DNA of 61,083 nucleotides. It comes from Myxococcota bacterium. GTDB lineage: Bacteria; Myxococcota_A; UBA9160; SZUA-336. The translations under genes and the position numbers were made by a program. The number at the start of each line of letters is the position of its first letter. Positions within the stretch are counted from its first letter, which is position 1. The stretch lies in contig DATKAO010000109.1 in NCBI GenBank assembly GCA_035498015.1, forward strand, positions 1-61,083. The letters are read 5' to 3'. The notes below the pieces were generated by a model, which searched no databases, was not told the origin of the DNA, and saw nothing but the letters and a program-made list of their open reading frames with translations. Shown one piece after another: positions 28,201-36,077 of the stretch.

Positions 28201-29440
28201 CGACCAGGTGCTCGGCCAGGTCGAGCAAGAGCGGCTCCGCCCACTGCACGTCGTCGATCGCGAGCACCACGGGACGCGACACGGCCAGCCCCGCGAGCAG
28301 CCGGCGCACGACGAAGAAGGTCTCCTCGGGCGAGGCGGGGGCGCCGGCGAAGAGCGCCTCGAGGCCGCTCGCGAGCCGCGCGCGCTCGGCGTCCGCGCCG
28401 GGCACGGCGCGCTCGAGCGCGGCGCGAAGGTCGTCGGGCCCAAGCGCGTCACCGAGCCCGAGCTGGGCGCGCAGCGCCGCGGCCACGGGCGCAAAGCTGC
28501 GGCCTCGCGCCGGGTCGCAGCGCGCGGACAGCACGGTCGCCCGCTCGCTCACGCGGCGGGCGAACTCGGCGAGCAAGCGCGACTTGCCCAGGCCCGGTGA
28601 GCCGAGCAGCACGGCCATGCGCGCGCCGGGCGCGGCGACCGCGGTGTCGAACACGGCGCGCAAGCGGCGCAGCTCGTCCTCGCGTCCCACGAAGCTGGTC
28701 CCCGGCCGGGCTCCCCCGGGTGACTCGAGCGACACGACCCGGTAGGCCGACACGGGCTCCACGCGGCCGCGCAGCGCGAAGCTGCCCAGTGACTCGAGCG
28801 TGACCTCGCCCGCGACCAGGCGCCGGGTCGCCTCGCCGAGCAGAACGTCGCCATCGCGCGCCTCCTGCTGCAGGCGCGCCGCGACGTTGGTCGGATCGCC
28901 CGTCACGCTGGTCTGGTCATCGGAGACGATCACCTCGCCCGTGTTGACCGCGATGCGCAGGCCCGCGGCGCCCACGGCCTCGGCCTGCTCGCGCAAGAGC
29001 TCGCGAAAAGCCACCTGCATGGCGACCGCCGCGCGCACGCCGCGGATGGCATCGTCCTCGCCCACCCGCGGCACGCCGAACGCGCACAGCACCCCGTCGC
29101 CCAGGAGCTGGACCACGGTCCCGCCGTGGGCCCGGACCACGGCCGTCATTCCCTCGTGGTAGCGAGCCATGAAGCGGCGGGCGCGCTCCGCGTCGAGCCG
29201 CTCGTGGAGCCCCACCGAGCCGACCAGATCGGCGAAGACGATCGTGACCACCTTGCGCGCCGTGGTCTCGAGCGGCGGCGGCGCGGGACTTCCGAGCGCC
29301 GCGCCGCAGGCGTCGCAGAACTGCGCATCGGCCGGGCACTCGGCCCCGCAGCGCGGGCAGCGGGGCGCGAGCGCCTGCCCGCAGCCACTGCAGAATCGGG
29401 CGCCGGAGCGATTCGCTCGGCCGCAGCTCGCGCAGTTCAC
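22208..29440 (-). CDS. Giant zinc-ribbon / class III cyclase / AAA ATPase / TPR / NTF2-repeat protein
   Basis: A 2410-residue single reading frame. Residues 1-50 hold two zinc ribbons ([19 protein letters not shown] and [19 protein letters not shown]). Residues of about 62-240 are a class III nucleotide cyclase with metal aspartates in FADLVGS and LLGDGV and transition-state residues in TNVAARL; the usual purine-binding lysine is Gln (VVQLLGDG). From about residue 255 an AAA/STAND ATPase follows with Walker A GSPGLGKS (near 280) and Walker [14 protein letters not shown]-like helices fill about 640-1090. From about 1090 to the end there are about nine SnoaL/NTF2-like modules of roughly 140 residues (recurring DDRR/DHRR, ERFERAWxARDW and FD or FE endings), plus a leading half-module. 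The GTG start has only a weak ribosome-binding site. Cyclase-ATPase-TPR proteins are known; this length of NTF2 tail is unusual. Ligand and product are unknown. Confidence 0.88.
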   Translation of the reverse strand: MNCASCGRANRSGARFCSGCGQALAPRCPRCGAECPADAQFCDACGAALGSPAPPPLETTARKVVTIVFADLVGSVGLHERLDAERARRFMARYHEGMTAVVRAHGGTVVQLLGDGVLCAFGVPRVGEDDAIRGVRAAVAMQVAFRELLREQAEAVGAAGLRIAVNTGEVIVSDDQTSVTGDPTNVAARLQQEARDGDVLLGEATRRLVAGEVTLESLGSFALRGRVEPVSAYRVVSLESPGGARPGTSFVGREDELRRLRAVFDTAVAAPGARMAVLLGSPGLGKSRLLAEFARRVSERATVLSARCDPARGRSFAPVAAALRAQLGLGDALGPDDLRAALERAVPGADAERARLASGLEALFAGAPASPEETFFVVRRLLAGLAVSRPVVLAIDDVQWAEPLLLDLAEHLVEWSSGVPLLVLLGSRPELRELRSSLATPGGVVAEVVTLSGLDASAAARLAANAIGADELPAAVVGRVLAASEGNPLFVGELVRMLVQDGALRRDGERWIVGIELARLEMPPTIHALLAARIERLAADERAILERAAVVGRHFSRAAVAHLLQRDPAELDARLESLRRSELIEPDNGWFLGEPGLRFHHALIRDAAYRRVLRRTRAELHERLAEWIAAQAGEAREHAERIGFHLEQAHAHLRELGPLDSHGGAVGARAARHLGGAGRAALARDELTLAADLLGRALGCLDADDPARAELALDWCESLLAAGEVASASRAVAELARFAPSSERLRAWHACFAAELAVLTDPEALRAAAESAEAAAAALAAAGDVAGEAKAHSVHATALARLGRIGASEAALDHALAAARRAQDRRRANSVLAGAPVAALYGPSPVARASGRCLDVVRVLRITQGAPVVEAVALRCQAVLEALRGRADAARRMIGAARRTVEELGLAPQLLEVEFFAGYIELLEGEPEAAARCLSVAYEGLREHGLAIDAARAAALLARARLAQGDAIGAEVLSQESERLAGDDLQAAIAWRGVRAEALARRGEHAAAVELARAAVEIASATDALLHHANARRALATALRAAGRGAEADAEDARAVELWEAKGATLLAERAGRLARVDPLAQPRRVSDHAAAAQRTRLGPRTLAVLGDSLELARGLEPHELVLSEVDANGRARDEVIASEKLGEAIARLYERYAERLPAGPARSRAAATARAVAALFGPADPDLWAPAFAPGIEFIDTRTVGPGRVRGLEAVLQSIRALFELSASFSVQVVDLWALRADALVVGWANSGERRDGGGGFERDLCQLFAFGPDGRLERWEQFDAGSQSEALARFAALPELRVDAPIVRANAATAYQERVVAAIRARDLDALSSLLADDITNVDHVGVATTYDRERLLQGWRAMFEEGASEVSYDSLASLGDSLTLGRQAYAFDGSSTRDLEFGPTTHESLVLVEVDERGRAVRSEVFMPQNLGDAIARLYERYAELAPDGPERARAAATARSVSALPWRGRLDLERYASSFSPEVRLLDHRTVGAGVVTGAEAVTRAIRTLLELSAELSAQVPRVIGVRPDALLALHVTFGRDLVSGGEFERSAVMLWQFGADGRLTRFEQFDLSREAEARERFLALGGASDSSSVPPANAATRALERFERAWNARDWPGVAASYAPGHAMDDRRRLFRMQVESADFVANERHLFELEGSRWQSERVATRGERLGLFRVRFGARAGSGGGPSAVEALDVIEVDALGRRRALVVFDSDALDEALAELGRRHALGESLGGGAPVLRIENAASRSLESFGRAWEARDWTACVALIAPDFRCEDRRGLMQLELDRAQFLAFMRELYDTIESQLPNVILATRGQRLALARLRYSGSGDTVGASESENLAVVEVDEHGQRTAMVRFDSEELEEAYDELERRYASGEAAPFPTTRDTLRRLESATAARDWSALASVFAPDLVFHDHRPMGFGTLRSRDEYLAHLRELFELAPDVRSRAEHVLELDERGVLNVGHWQGTRDGGPFEIAGANLLELDGAGRIWRWDAYALEQLELARAHFAERRAVPGQVAPNAAWHFTGQRLARIVPAGDWDALRALVTPDFVFDDRRRQALVRGDVETYVRNLSVVRSWGEIALQRELLATSGQRLALERLRYSGGAGEGAFEGEFLRLVELDAGGRLRGFVHFDPEDRAAAQAELRARAEPPQRAIERFASTNQATVALDRLLAALAASDWRGARRLCAGGAELERGLAELCKRVESGAVRARTLVGAADPRSAVELLRGDSAESLWMLELDAEGRIALLREFAPDERPRALRELRDRLCARDPVAAAVLAPGIELADALDARDSVRVRAVLSDDFVLLDHRRMRLGLLEGPAAYAESVAVMAELASRVRVVTPFRLALEPHGVVSVVQVSGTLVQGGEFEGNHLALMTVAAGRITRIEFFEPDDAEHAVARLAELRA

Positions 29441-29565
29441 AAGTCATGGTACCGCGCGGCCCCGGCAGCCACTCACGCGCGGCGCGGGAGTCGGCTGCTG
29501 GCGTGCCTGGTCCCACGGCCGACCGGGGAGTTGAGACCGGCCGGGCAAGGGCCGATCGAGCGGAG

Positions 29566-29757
29566 ATGACCACGCTGATCCGCCGACTCGGGAAGGGCTA
29601 TTGCGCCGCCGGGGACGGCTTCTATTGCTTCGACGAGGACCTTTCACAGGTGCTACGCAAAGTCGCCGAGTTCACCCGGCGGCTCGATTGCGAGGCGGGC
29701 GCCGAGGGTCCAAGCGAGCGGCTCCCGGACGAAGGGCGAAAACCCGCCGCAACTTGA
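29566..29757 (+). CDS. Small hypothetical protein
   Basis: A 63-residue protein beginning MTTLIRRLGKGYCAAGDGFY, with an acidic, charged C-terminal half. ATG at 29566 has GCGGAG just before it; the frame is open further upstream but reads as low-complexity composition there. No family is recognised. It lies between the giant cyclase gene (divergent) and another small gene on the same strand. It could be a small cytoplasmic regulator, but this is only position-based. Confidence 0.5.
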   Translation: MTTLIRRLGKGYCAAGDGFYCFDEDLSQVLRKVAEFTRRLDCEAGAEGPSERLPDEGRKPAAT

Positions 29758-29852
29758 CCCGTGACAGCTTGACGGGCGGGCTTTCGGCCACACTCGTAAC
29801 GGGCGGCCCGGGAATTGCGTCTGTAGAAGCAAGCTCCCGTGGGAGGAACCCT

Positions 29853-30014
29853 GTGAACGACGACGCCCGAAAGCCACGACCCATCACGCTCCTCGAGCTG
29901 CTGGAAGTGATTCAGCAGGTCGCCGAGACGGACGACGAGGCCGCGGCCACGCTGGCCTCGATGTTGCGCAGCGGCCGGATCCAGCGCCTCACCGAGGAGG
30001 CGCTCGCAGCCTAA
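29853..30014 (+). CDS. Small conserved-type hypothetical protein
   Basis: A 53-residue acidic helical protein with the core RPITLLELLEVIQQVAETDD and a C-terminal SGRIQRLTEEAL. The GTG at 29853 has an excellent GGGAGG ribosome-binding site seven bases upstream, which strongly supports translation. The pattern resembles short proteins seen in GC-rich proteobacteria, but no function is assigned. A borderline sigma-54-like sequence lies about 35 bases before the start. It ends ten bases before the L,D-transpeptidase gene, so co-expression is plausible. Confidence 0.65.
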   Translation: MNDDARKPRPITLLELLEVIQQVAETDDEAAATLASMLRSGRIQRLTEEALAA

Positions 30015-30024
30015 ACTCGCCCGC

Positions 30025-30963
30025 GTGAGCTTCGCAGAAACTGCGCGGCCGTGGATCGCGGGGGTGGCTGCCATCGGGCTGCTGGCTGCGCGCAAGCCAG
30101 AGCTGCCGGCGCTCCCCCAGCTCGCGCCCGTTCAGGGCGCGGAGTCCTACGAATACACGCACGAGCACGACACGCTGCTCGACGTCGCGGCGCGCGCCGG
30201 CGTCGGCTTCATCCCACTCACCGCGCTGAATCCCGACGTCGACGTGTGGGTGCCGCCGGCGAACACGCGCGTCCGGCTGCCCACGGACTACGTGCTGCCC
30301 GACGCCCCCCACCAGGGGCTCGTGATCAACGTGCCGGAGATGCGCCTGTACGACTACACGTCGGATCCGAACTCACCGACCGTGCTCGCGGTCGCGGTGG
30401 GTGACATCACGGATCAGACACCCGTGCGCGAGTTCAAGGTCGGCGGCAAGCGCGTGGATCCGGTCTGGACCGTGCCCGAGTCGATCCGCGCCGAGCGCCC
30501 CGACCTGCCCGCCGTGGTGCCCGCGGGGCCCGACAATCCGCTCGGCGACCGCTGGCTCACGCTCGGCAACACGAGCTACGGCGTCCACGGCACGAACAAC
30601 CTGTGGTCGATCGGGCGCCAGGCGACTCACGGCTGTGTGCGCCTCTACAACCACGACATGCGCGCGCTGTACGACCGGGTGCCGATCGGCACCCCCGTGC
30701 GGATCATCTACCAGCGCGTGAAGATCGGCGCGCGCGACGGCGGGGTGTGGGTAGAGGCCCACCCCGATCCGTACGACATGGACTTCGATCCGCTCCCGTC
30801 CACGCTCGCGAAGCTCGTCGCCTTCGACGCCCTCGGGATCGTCGACGGTGGCTCGATCAAAGGCTCGGACGTGCGGAAGGTCGTGAGCGAGTCGCGCGGC
30901 ATCCCGGTGCGGGTCGGAAACCTCGCCGCGCGCGAGCCGCTGCGCGAGCCGCCCTTGCGCTAG
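30025..30963 (+). CDS. L,D-transpeptidase (YkuD domain)
   Basis: A 312-residue cell-wall enzyme. An N-terminal hydrophobic segment (WIAGVAAIGLLAA) serves as signal or anchor; HEHDTLLDVAARAGVGF resembles a LysM-like carbohydrate-binding region. The YkuD catalytic domain spans about residues 95-235 with GVHGTNNLWSIG and the active-site motif ATHGCVRLYN, Cys204 being the nucleophile. It forms 3-3 peptidoglycan cross-links or attaches a protein to peptidoglycan. The next gene, convergent, encodes an Lpp-like alanine-zipper lipoprotein, a plausible substrate for such attachment. The start is GTG. Its TAG stop overlaps the lipoprotein stop as CTAG. Confidence 0.92.
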   Translation: MSFAETARPWIAGVAAIGLLAARKPELPALPQLAPVQGAESYEYTHEHDTLLDVAARAGVGFIPLTALNPDVDVWVPPANTRVRLPTDYVLPDAPHQGLVINVPEMRLYDYTSDPNSPTVLAVAVGDITDQTPVREFKVGGKRVDPVWTVPESIRAERPDLPAVVPAGPDNPLGDRWLTLGNTSYGVHGTNNLWSIGRQATHGCVRLYNHDMRALYDRVPIGTPVRIIYQRVKIGARDGGVWVEAHPDPYDMDFDPLPSTLAKLVAFDALGIVDGGSIKGSDVRKVVSESRGIPVRVGNLAAREPLREPPLR

Positions 30964-31241
30964 CGGCCGCCCTTCGAGACCGACTTGTTGAAGATCGCCT
31001 CGCTCTTGCGAGCGGCGGCGTCGGCCTGACCCGCGGCGGCCTGCGCCTGGCTCGCGGCCATGTCGGCCTTCTGCTCCGCCGCGGCGGCGCGCTGCTCGGC
31101 GGCAGCGGTGCGCTCGTCCAAGCGGCGCGACAGGTCGTCGACCTTCTTGTTCAAGGCGTCGATGTCTCCACTCGTCGCGCATGCGGCGAGACCGAGACCC
31201 GCTGCCACCAGGAACGCGAGCTCGACCCTGCTTCGGCTCAT
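30960..31241 (-). CDS. Lpp-like alanine-zipper lipoprotein
   Basis: A 93-residue protein. The signal peptide ends in the lipobox GLAAC (Cys at about residue 20), then a heptad-patterned coiled coil rich in alanine (DALNKKVDDLSRRLDERTAA, then EQRAAAAEQKAD repeats). This is the layout of major outer-membrane lipoprotein Lpp, which trimerises and tethers outer membrane to peptidoglycan. The C-terminus is SVSKGGR rather than ending in the lysine used by E. coli Lpp, though a lysine is close to the end. The ATG at 31241 has an AGGAGG ribosome-binding site. Pairing with an L,D-transpeptidase supports an envelope-tethering role. Confidence 0.85.
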   Translation of the reverse strand: MSRSRVELAFLVAAGLGLAACATSGDIDALNKKVDDLSRRLDERTAAAEQRAAAAEQKADMAASQAQAAAGQADAAARKSEAIFNKSVSKGGR

Positions 31242-31404
31242 TGCAGCCTCCTTCTCACGATCCGTTGACGGATACGCATTCGACGTACGGTACCAGGGGC
31301 TCGCAGCTCGCGCACTCCGCTCTTTCATGAGCGAAATCTCACGGTGATTCAATGCATGAACGCGCCGCACCCGCAAGTCTCAGCGCCCGGAGGTAAACCA
31401 ACTG

Positions 31405-31668
31405 ATGTCCGTTCGCATTGTTCTGTTGATCGCAGCTCTGGTGTTGGCAGGTGGCAACTTCGCGGGCGCCGCCGACAAGCCGGCCAAGTCGGTTTGTGCG
31501 GAGCACGTGAAGGCCATGAAAGGCATGAAGACTGCCGACGAGCGCACCGCGTACTGCAAGGAGCACGCGGATTGCGAGAGCAATCACTGCATGAGCAAGA
31601 TGGGGCACCACAAGAGCGCGAAGAAGAGCACGGCGCCTTCTTCCAGCTCGACGATGCCCCCGAAGTAA
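31405..31668 (+). CDS. Small exported cysteine-containing protein
   Basis: An 87-residue protein with a clear signal peptide (residues 1-22, IVLLIAALVLAGG, cleavage after NFAGA). The mature part is lysine-rich with four cysteines (SVCAEHVKAMK, AYCKEHADCESNHCMS), then a serine/proline-rich tail. The cysteine and histidine arrangement could bind a metal or form disulfides in the periplasm. No family is recognised. GGAGG lies eleven bases before the ATG. Confidence 0.7.
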   Translation: MSVRIVLLIAALVLAGGNFAGAADKPAKSVCAEHVKAMKGMKTADERTAYCKEHADCESNHCMSKMGHHKSAKKSTAPSSSSTMPPK

Positions 31669-31680
31669 CTCTTCTGACTC

Positions 31681-31704
31681 ACTGACCTCTGGGGGGAGGT
31701 CAGT
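31681..31704. terminator. Hairpin between convergent genes
   Basis: ACTGACCTC and GAGGTCAGT form a perfect 9-bp stem around a TGGGGG loop. It sits between the end of the small exported protein gene (31668) and the lipoprotein gene, whose stop codon is in the right arm. No U-tract follows, so it would be a bidirectional, possibly Rho-assisted, terminator. Confidence 0.6.
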
Positions 31705-32089
31705 ACGGCTCGAGCGACTGAGTGCCGTGTTGCACTCCGACGCTCACCAGCAAGCCGGCCCGGTCGAACATCACCACGAGGCGGTCGCTCTTCTCCTGCT
31801 CTTTGGTGTATTCGAAGATCGTCGTGTGGGTGAAGACGGGCTCCGCCAAGATCAGGCTGTTCACGTTTCGGCGCGTGAAGGCGTAGACGAACACGTCTCC
31901 GTCGTACTGGCGCACGAGGCGGTCGGGCGGCCCGACTTTGCGGAGCACGTCCGCCTTCGTGGTGGTGCCCGGGACCAGCACCCCCTCGCTCACGTTCGGC
32001 AGCTCGTTGCCCTGGTAGCTGCGCAGCACGATGCAGCCGCTCGCGGCAAAGACTGCGAGCGCGAGCGCGAGCGGCCTAGTCCAGGTCAT
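31700..32089 (-). CDS. BamE/SmpA-like lipoprotein (paralogue 1)
   Basis: A 129-residue lipoprotein with lipobox AASGC (Cys about residue 19). The mature region has VPGTTTKADVLRKVGPPDRL, the turn-helix start of the BamE/SmpA/OmlA fold, then alternating strands ending in a hydrophobic MFDRAGLLVSVGV strand. BamE-type proteins sit on the periplasmic face of the outer membrane; many relatives outside the BAM complex have unknown function. It overlaps the upstream paralogue by 14 bases, so the pair arose by duplication and is co-translated. Confidence 0.75.
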   Translation of the reverse strand: MTWTRPLALALAVFAASGCIVLRSYQGNELPNVSEGVLVPGTTTKADVLRKVGPPDRLVRQYDGDVFVYAFTRRNVNSLILAEPVFTHTTIFEYTKEQEKSDRLVVMFDRAGLLVSVGVQHGTQSLEPY

Positions 32090-32492
32090 CGCTTCCCCTT
32101 CGGAAGCCGTAGGAAGCCACTCGATCCTGGGCGTCGAAGAACACCACCAGCGTGTCGTTGGTGACGCGCACGTCGAGCCAGTTCCACAGGATCAGGATCA
32201 GGCCCTTCACGCGGCCGTGCGTCATGCGGAACACCAGCACGTCGGCGAACGGCAGGTCCACGACCGGTCCGGGCGTGAGCTCGCGGTCGGCGAGGAACGC
32301 CTCGAGCATCTGCGCGTCGGCCATGCCGGACGGCGCGCCGAACCAGTCGAGGATCTCCTTCTTCGTGGTCTGACCCACGACGATCGCCGGGATCTTCTCG
32401 GACGCGACCGGCGAGCCTTCCTCGTAGCGGCCGATCATGCAGCCCGACGCGCACAGCAACAGCAGCAGCAGCAGAGCGGGAGCGGTCTTCAA
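32076..32492 (-). CDS. BamE/SmpA-like lipoprotein (paralogue 2)
   Basis: A 138-residue lipoprotein with a leucine-run signal peptide and lipobox CASGC. It shares with its downstream neighbour the VGQTTKKEILDWFGAPSG turn-helix and a final VVFFDAQDRVASYGFRR strand, the same fold plan. The longer middle (DLPFADVLVFRMTHG and LILILWNWLDVRV) is more hydrophobic than in paralogue 1. It is probably an outer-membrane lipoprotein. The gene is divergent from pcm. Confidence 0.75.
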   Translation of the reverse strand: MKTAPALLLLLLLCASGCMIGRYEEGSPVASEKIPAIVVGQTTKKEILDWFGAPSGMADAQMLEAFLADRELTPGPVVDLPFADVLVFRMTHGRVKGLILILWNWLDVRVTNDTLVVFFDAQDRVASYGFRRGSDDLD

Positions 32493-32562
32493 GATCGGCG
32501 CAGATTATCGCGCTTGCTTGTGCCGCGCCCCCGCGCCATCGTGGTTGGCGAGAGTGACTCGT

Positions 32563-33219
32563 ATGGACGATGAGTCCGCGTCGGCGCGGCGCGCGCGCAT
32601 GGTCGAGCAGCAGCTCGCCGCGCGCGGCATCGCCGACGCGCGCGTGCTGGCCGCGATGCGCGCGCTGCCCCGACACGTATTCGTGTCGCCCGATCAGGCC
32701 GAGCTCGCCTACCAGGACCGCGCGCTGCCGTTGGGCGAAGGTCAGACGCTGTCGCAGCCCTTCGTCGTGGCGCTGATGCTCGAGGCGGCGCGGCTCGCAG
32801 GTCCCGAGCGCGTGCTCGAGGTTGGCGCCGGCTCGGGCTACGTGGCGGCGCTGCTGTCGCGGCTCGCGCGCGAGGTGTACGCGATCGAGCTCGACCCCGA
32901 GCTGGCGGAGCGCGCGCGGCGCCGGCTGGCGGAGCTCGGCTGCGCGAACGTGGAGCTGCGCGCCGGGGACGGCGCGCGCGGCTGGCCCGAGCGCGCGCCG
33001 TTCGACGCGATCCTGGTCTCGGCCGCGATGGAGCGTTTGCCGGAGGCGCTCGCGGCGCAGCTGGCCGTGGGCGGGCGGCTGGTCGCGCCGCTCGGTACGC
33101 CGCGCGGCGACCAGTCACTCGTGCGTCTCACCAAGACCGGCGGCGACTCACTGGCGCGCGAGGAGCTGTGCGTGGTGCAGTTCGTGCCGCTGGTCGCGCC
33201 TAGGCCGGCTTCACGCTGA
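32563..33219 (+). CDS. pcm: Protein-L-isoaspartate O-methyltransferase
   Basis: A 218-residue SAM-dependent methyltransferase. The family N-terminus RMVEQQLAARGIADARVLAAM and PRHVFV are present, motif I is VLEVGAGSGYVAALL, and DAILVSAAMERLPEAL matches the post-motif region. It methylates isoaspartyl residues so that damaged proteins can be repaired in the cytoplasm, often under stationary-phase or stress control. The frame is open upstream, but ATG at 32563 gives the normal family length. Its end overlaps the convergent universal stress gene by 20 bases. Confidence 0.92.
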   Translation: MDDESASARRARMVEQQLAARGIADARVLAAMRALPRHVFVSPDQAELAYQDRALPLGEGQTLSQPFVVALMLEAARLAGPERVLEVGAGSGYVAALLSRLAREVYAIELDPELAERARRRLAELGCANVELRAGDGARGWPERAPFDAILVSAAMERLPEALAAQLAVGGRLVAPLGTPRGDQSLVRLTKTGGDSLAREELCVVQFVPLVAPRPASR

Positions 33220-34069
33220 ACACCGGCAGCGGCGAGCGCCGGATCACGCGCTCCGCCACGCTGCCGAGCCACACGTGCGCCAGCCCGGTGCGGCCCTGCG
33301 TGCCCATCACGATCGCGTCGGCGGCGTGCTCGGCAGCGGCGTCGAGCACGGCGCCGTCGGCGGCGCCGAAGCGCAGGTCGAGCTCGGCCGAGACACCGCC
33401 CAGCGCGGGCACGAGCTTCTCGAACTCCGCGCGCGCCCAGGCCTCGCTGCGCGGGTCGGGCAGCGGCACGTCGGCGGCCAGCACGAGCGGGATCGCGTGC
33501 GCGAACACGAGCGAGCCGCCCGGCTCGAGCAGCCGGCGCGCCAGCTCGCCCGCCGCGCGGGCGGCGTCGGAGAAGTCGGTCGGCACGAGCAGCCGCTTCA
33601 GCGGCTTGGGAGGTGACACATCGGCGTGTAGGGTCAGCACGGGGCACGGCGCGAGCCGCGCCGTGCGCTCGGCCACGCTGCCCAAGAGCACGTGCGCCAG
33701 GCCCGCGCGCCCGCGCGTGCCCAGCGCGAGCAGGTCGGCGCGGTGCTCGCGGGCCAGCGCACAGATCCCGCTCGAGGGGTCCTCGTGGAGCACGGTCGTG
33801 GTGACCCGCAGCCCAGCCGCGCGCGCCGCCAGCTCGGCCAGCCGGCGCTCCGCGCCTTCCCGCAGGCCGCGCGTGAAGTCGGCCGGGATGCCGATCCCGG
33901 GCGGCCCGGGCGCGAAGGGCATCACGAACACCGAGGTCACGAGCTCGAGCTGCGCGGAGAAGCGCCGCGCGAGCGCCGCCGCCCATTCGAACGCGCGGTC
34001 CGCGTGCGGCGAGAAGTCGGTCGCGACCAGGATCCGCTGGAGTGAGGCGCTCGACATCGGCTGGGCCAA
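33200..34069 (-). CDS. Tandem universal stress protein (two UspA domains)
   Basis: A 289-residue protein with two UspA domains. Domain 1 begins [20 protein letters not shown] and ends [20 protein letters not shown]; domain 2 begins [19 protein letters not shown] and ends [20 protein letters not shown]. The G-2x-G-9x-G-S pattern in each domain is the ATP-binding form. It acts in the cytoplasm in stress survival. A TTG start at 34069 is supported by AGGAG seven bases upstream; ATG at 34057 is the alternative. It is divergent from the chaperone genes cbpA-cbpM. Confidence 0.9.
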   Translation of the reverse strand: MAQPMSSASLQRILVATDFSPHADRAFEWAAALARRFSAQLELVTSVFVMPFAPGPPGIGIPADFTRGLREGAERRLAELAARAAGLRVTTTVLHEDPSSGICALAREHRADLLALGTRGRAGLAHVLLGSVAERTARLAPCPVLTLHADVSPPKPLKRLLVPTDFSDAARAAGELARRLLEPGGSLVFAHAIPLVLAADVPLPDPRSEAWARAEFEKLVPALGGVSAELDLRFGAADGAVLDAAAEHAADAIVMGTQGRTGLAHVWLGSVAERVIRRSPLPVFSVKPA

Positions 34070-34098
34070 TCATATCTCCTGCGGCTACTTTGGAGCCG

Positions 34099-35037
34099 AT
34101 GGCAGACCCCGACCTCTACGCGGCGCTGGGCGTGGCGCGCACCGCCAGCGAAGACGAGATCCGCAAGGCGTACCGCAAGCTCGCCCGGAAGCACCACCCG
34201 GACGTGAATCCCAACGACCGCAAGGCGGAGGAGAAGTTCAAGGAGATCTCCTTCGCCTACGAGGTGCTCTCGGACAAGGAGAAGCGCGCCCGCTACGACG
34301 AGTTCGGCACCCAGGGCCTGGCCCAGGGCTTCGACCCGGCGCAGGCGCGCGAGTACATGCGCTGGTCGCAGGGCGCGCGGCGCAGCCCCTCGTACGAGTC
34401 GTTCAGCTCGGAAGGTGACTTCGACCTCGACGACCTGCTGGGCGGGATCTTCGGCGGCGGCCTGGGAGGCCGGCGCGCGCGCGGCCCGCAGCGCGGCGCC
34501 GACGCCTCGGGCGAGATCGACGTCGACTTTCTCGACGCCGTGCGCGGGGGCGAGGTGCGCGTACAGGTCGCGGACCGCGGCGCGTTGCGCATCAAGATCC
34601 CGCCCGGCGCAGTCACCGGCACCAAGATCCGCCTCGCCGGCCAGGGCGACTCGGGCGCGCAGGGCGCGGCCGCGGGCGACCTGTATCTCACGCTGCGCGT
34701 CCGGCCGCACGCGTTCTTCCGGCGCGAAGGCAACGACCTGCAGCTCGAGCTGCCCGTGACCATCCCCGAGCTCGTGCAGGGCGCGTCGGTCGAGGTGCCC
34801 ACCGCGGACGGCAGCGTGACCATGAAGATCCCGCCGCGCTCCCAGAGCGGCCGCGTGCTGCGGCTGCGCGGCAAGGGCGCGCCGAAGCTCGGCGCGTCGG
34901 AACGGGGCGACCTGTACGTGAAGCTCGTGGCGGAGCTGCCCGATCCGGCCGACCCGCGGCTCGAGGCGATCGCGAAGGAGCTCGAGCCGCTGTACCAGGG
35001 CCGCGACCCGCGCGCGAAGCTGCGGAGTGAGTCATGA
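34099..35037 (+). CDS. cbpA: DnaJ-class co-chaperone CbpA
   Basis: A 312-residue DnaJ-type protein without the cysteine-rich zinc domain. The J-domain (residues 5-70) has the HPD motif in [22 protein letters not shown]-like linker ([12 protein letters not shown]) follows, and then two C-terminal peptide-binding domains ([14 protein letters not shown] and [20 protein letters not shown]). It stimulates DnaK ATPase and binds unfolded protein or DNA. GGAG precedes ATG 34099. The stop overlaps the start of the CbpM-like modulator by four bases. Confidence 0.94.
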   Translation: MADPDLYAALGVARTASEDEIRKAYRKLARKHHPDVNPNDRKAEEKFKEISFAYEVLSDKEKRARYDEFGTQGLAQGFDPAQAREYMRWSQGARRSPSYESFSSEGDFDLDDLLGGIFGGGLGGRRARGPQRGADASGEIDVDFLDAVRGGEVRVQVADRGALRIKIPPGAVTGTKIRLAGQGDSGAQGAAAGDLYLTLRVRPHAFFRREGNDLQLELPVTIPELVQGASVEVPTADGSVTMKIPPRSQSGRVLRLRGKGAPKLGASERGDLYVKLVAELPDPADPRLEAIAKELEPLYQGRDPRAKLRSES

Positions 35038-35321
35038 CCTTCTACACGCGCAAGCAGATGCTCGAGCTGCTCGAGATCGACGAAGGCTTCCTCGTGACGC
35101 TCGAACGCGAGGAGATCGTTCTCCACGACGCGCCCAGCGGCGCGTCGGGCGACTTCTCGGAGCTGATGCTGGAACGCGCGCGCGTGGCCCAGAACCTGGT
35201 GCGGGACCTCGACGTGAACCTGCCCGGCGTCGCGGTCATCGTGCGCATGCGCGAGGAAGTCTCCGGTCTGCGCCGCAGGGTCGAGCAGCTGCTCGCCGAG
35301 CTGGGGCGCCTGCCGCGCTGA
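35034..35321 (+). CDS. cbpM: CbpM-like chaperone modulator
   Basis: A 95-residue MerR-type protein: [19 protein letters not shown] starts the winged-helix part, and residues 50-95 form an amphipathic helix ([20 protein letters not shown], then [18 protein letters not shown]). Size, sequence style and coupling to cbpA are those of CbpM, which binds the J-domain of CbpA and inhibits it. The ATGA overlap fixes the start. Confidence 0.88.
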   Translation: MTFYTRKQMLELLEIDEGFLVTLEREEIVLHDAPSGASGDFSELMLERARVAQNLVRDLDVNLPGVAVIVRMREEVSGLRRRVEQLLAELGRLPR

Positions 35322-35356
35322 AACCCCGCTGAAATCCCGGAAAAAGGAGTGACGAT

Positions 35357-35620
35357 ATGGCCGAGCTCGACGAGCGACTGAAGAAGGAGATCGACGCGCT
35401 GCGCACGCTGCGCGACGAGCTGCGCGTCAAGCTGAACCTCGCCAGCAAGGACGCGCGCGATGCGTTCGAGAGCGCCGAGAAGACCTGGCGCAAGCTCGAG
35501 GGGCGCATCCGGCTGGTCGGGCGTGAGTCGAAGAAAGAGCTGAACGAGATCGCCGAAGCCGCGCGCCCGCTCGCGCAGGAGCTCAAGACCGCGTATCACC
35601 GCATCCGCGATCTGATCTGA
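35357..35620 (+). CDS. Small coiled-coil protein of unknown function
   Basis: An 87-residue, highly charged, wholly helical protein (LDERLKKEIDALRTLRDELR, then KLNLASKDARDAFESAEKTW). A GGAG site eight bases before the ATG supports the start. Similar short proteins occur beside stress chaperones in GC-rich proteobacteria, but no function is known to me. It lies 35 bases after cbpM on the same strand, so membership in the chaperone operon is likely. Confidence 0.75.
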   Translation: MAELDERLKKEIDALRTLRDELRVKLNLASKDARDAFESAEKTWRKLEGRIRLVGRESKKELNEIAEAARPLAQELKTAYHRIRDLI

Positions 35621-35638
35621 CCGCGGCCGGCGCGGGGC

Positions 35639-36067
35639 TCAGTCTGCCTCGGGCGGGCTCTCCTTGCGCACGAGCTCGGCGATCGTGCCGAGCTCTTCCG
35701 CGAGCGCGACCAGGATGTCGTCGAGTGACACGACGCCCACGAGCTCGCGGCGGCCGTTCACGACCGGCACGCGGCGCAGCGCGAGATCGCGCATGACGCA
35801 GAGCACGCTGGCGGTGTCCTGGGTGTCGGTGACGAAGATCGGGCGCTCCGACATCACCTCGCCCACCAGGGCCTTCTCGGCGTCGAGGCCTTCCGCGAGC
35901 ACGCGCACGACCAGGTCGCGGTCGGTCAGCATGCCGATCGGCTCTCCGTCCTCGACCACCACCAGCGACCCCATCCGCTCGTCGCGCATGCACTGCGCCG
36001 CCACGGAGCACGGCGTGGCGGGCGAGACGGTTGCGGGCTCACGGCGCAAGAGCGTTCCGACGTTCAT
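35639..36067 (-). CDS. CBS-domain pair protein
   Basis: A 142-residue protein composed of two CBS domains: MNVGTLLRREPATVSPATPC with MGSLVVVEDGEPIGMLTDRDL, and VMSERPIFVTDTQD with LRRVPVVNGRRELVGVVSLDD. Such stand-alone Bateman modules bind adenine nucleotides and sense energy charge. It lies ten bases downstream of the cytochrome c gene on the same strand, so it should share that gene's sigma-54-like promoter. Two other CBS proteins (38 kb and 41 kb region) are in the same stress cluster. Confidence 0.92.
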   Translation of the reverse strand: MNVGTLLRREPATVSPATPCSVAAQCMRDERMGSLVVVEDGEPIGMLTDRDLVVRVLAEGLDAEKALVGEVMSERPIFVTDTQDTASVLCVMRDLALRRVPVVNGRRELVGVVSLDDILVALAEELGTIAELVRKESPPEAD

Positions 36068-36077
36068 GACCTTCCTC

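Noticed and set aside
29804-29819. Sigma-54-like sequence before the 53-residue gene
   Set aside because: TTGC and spacing are present, but the -24 element reads GGCCC; treated as borderline and not annotated.
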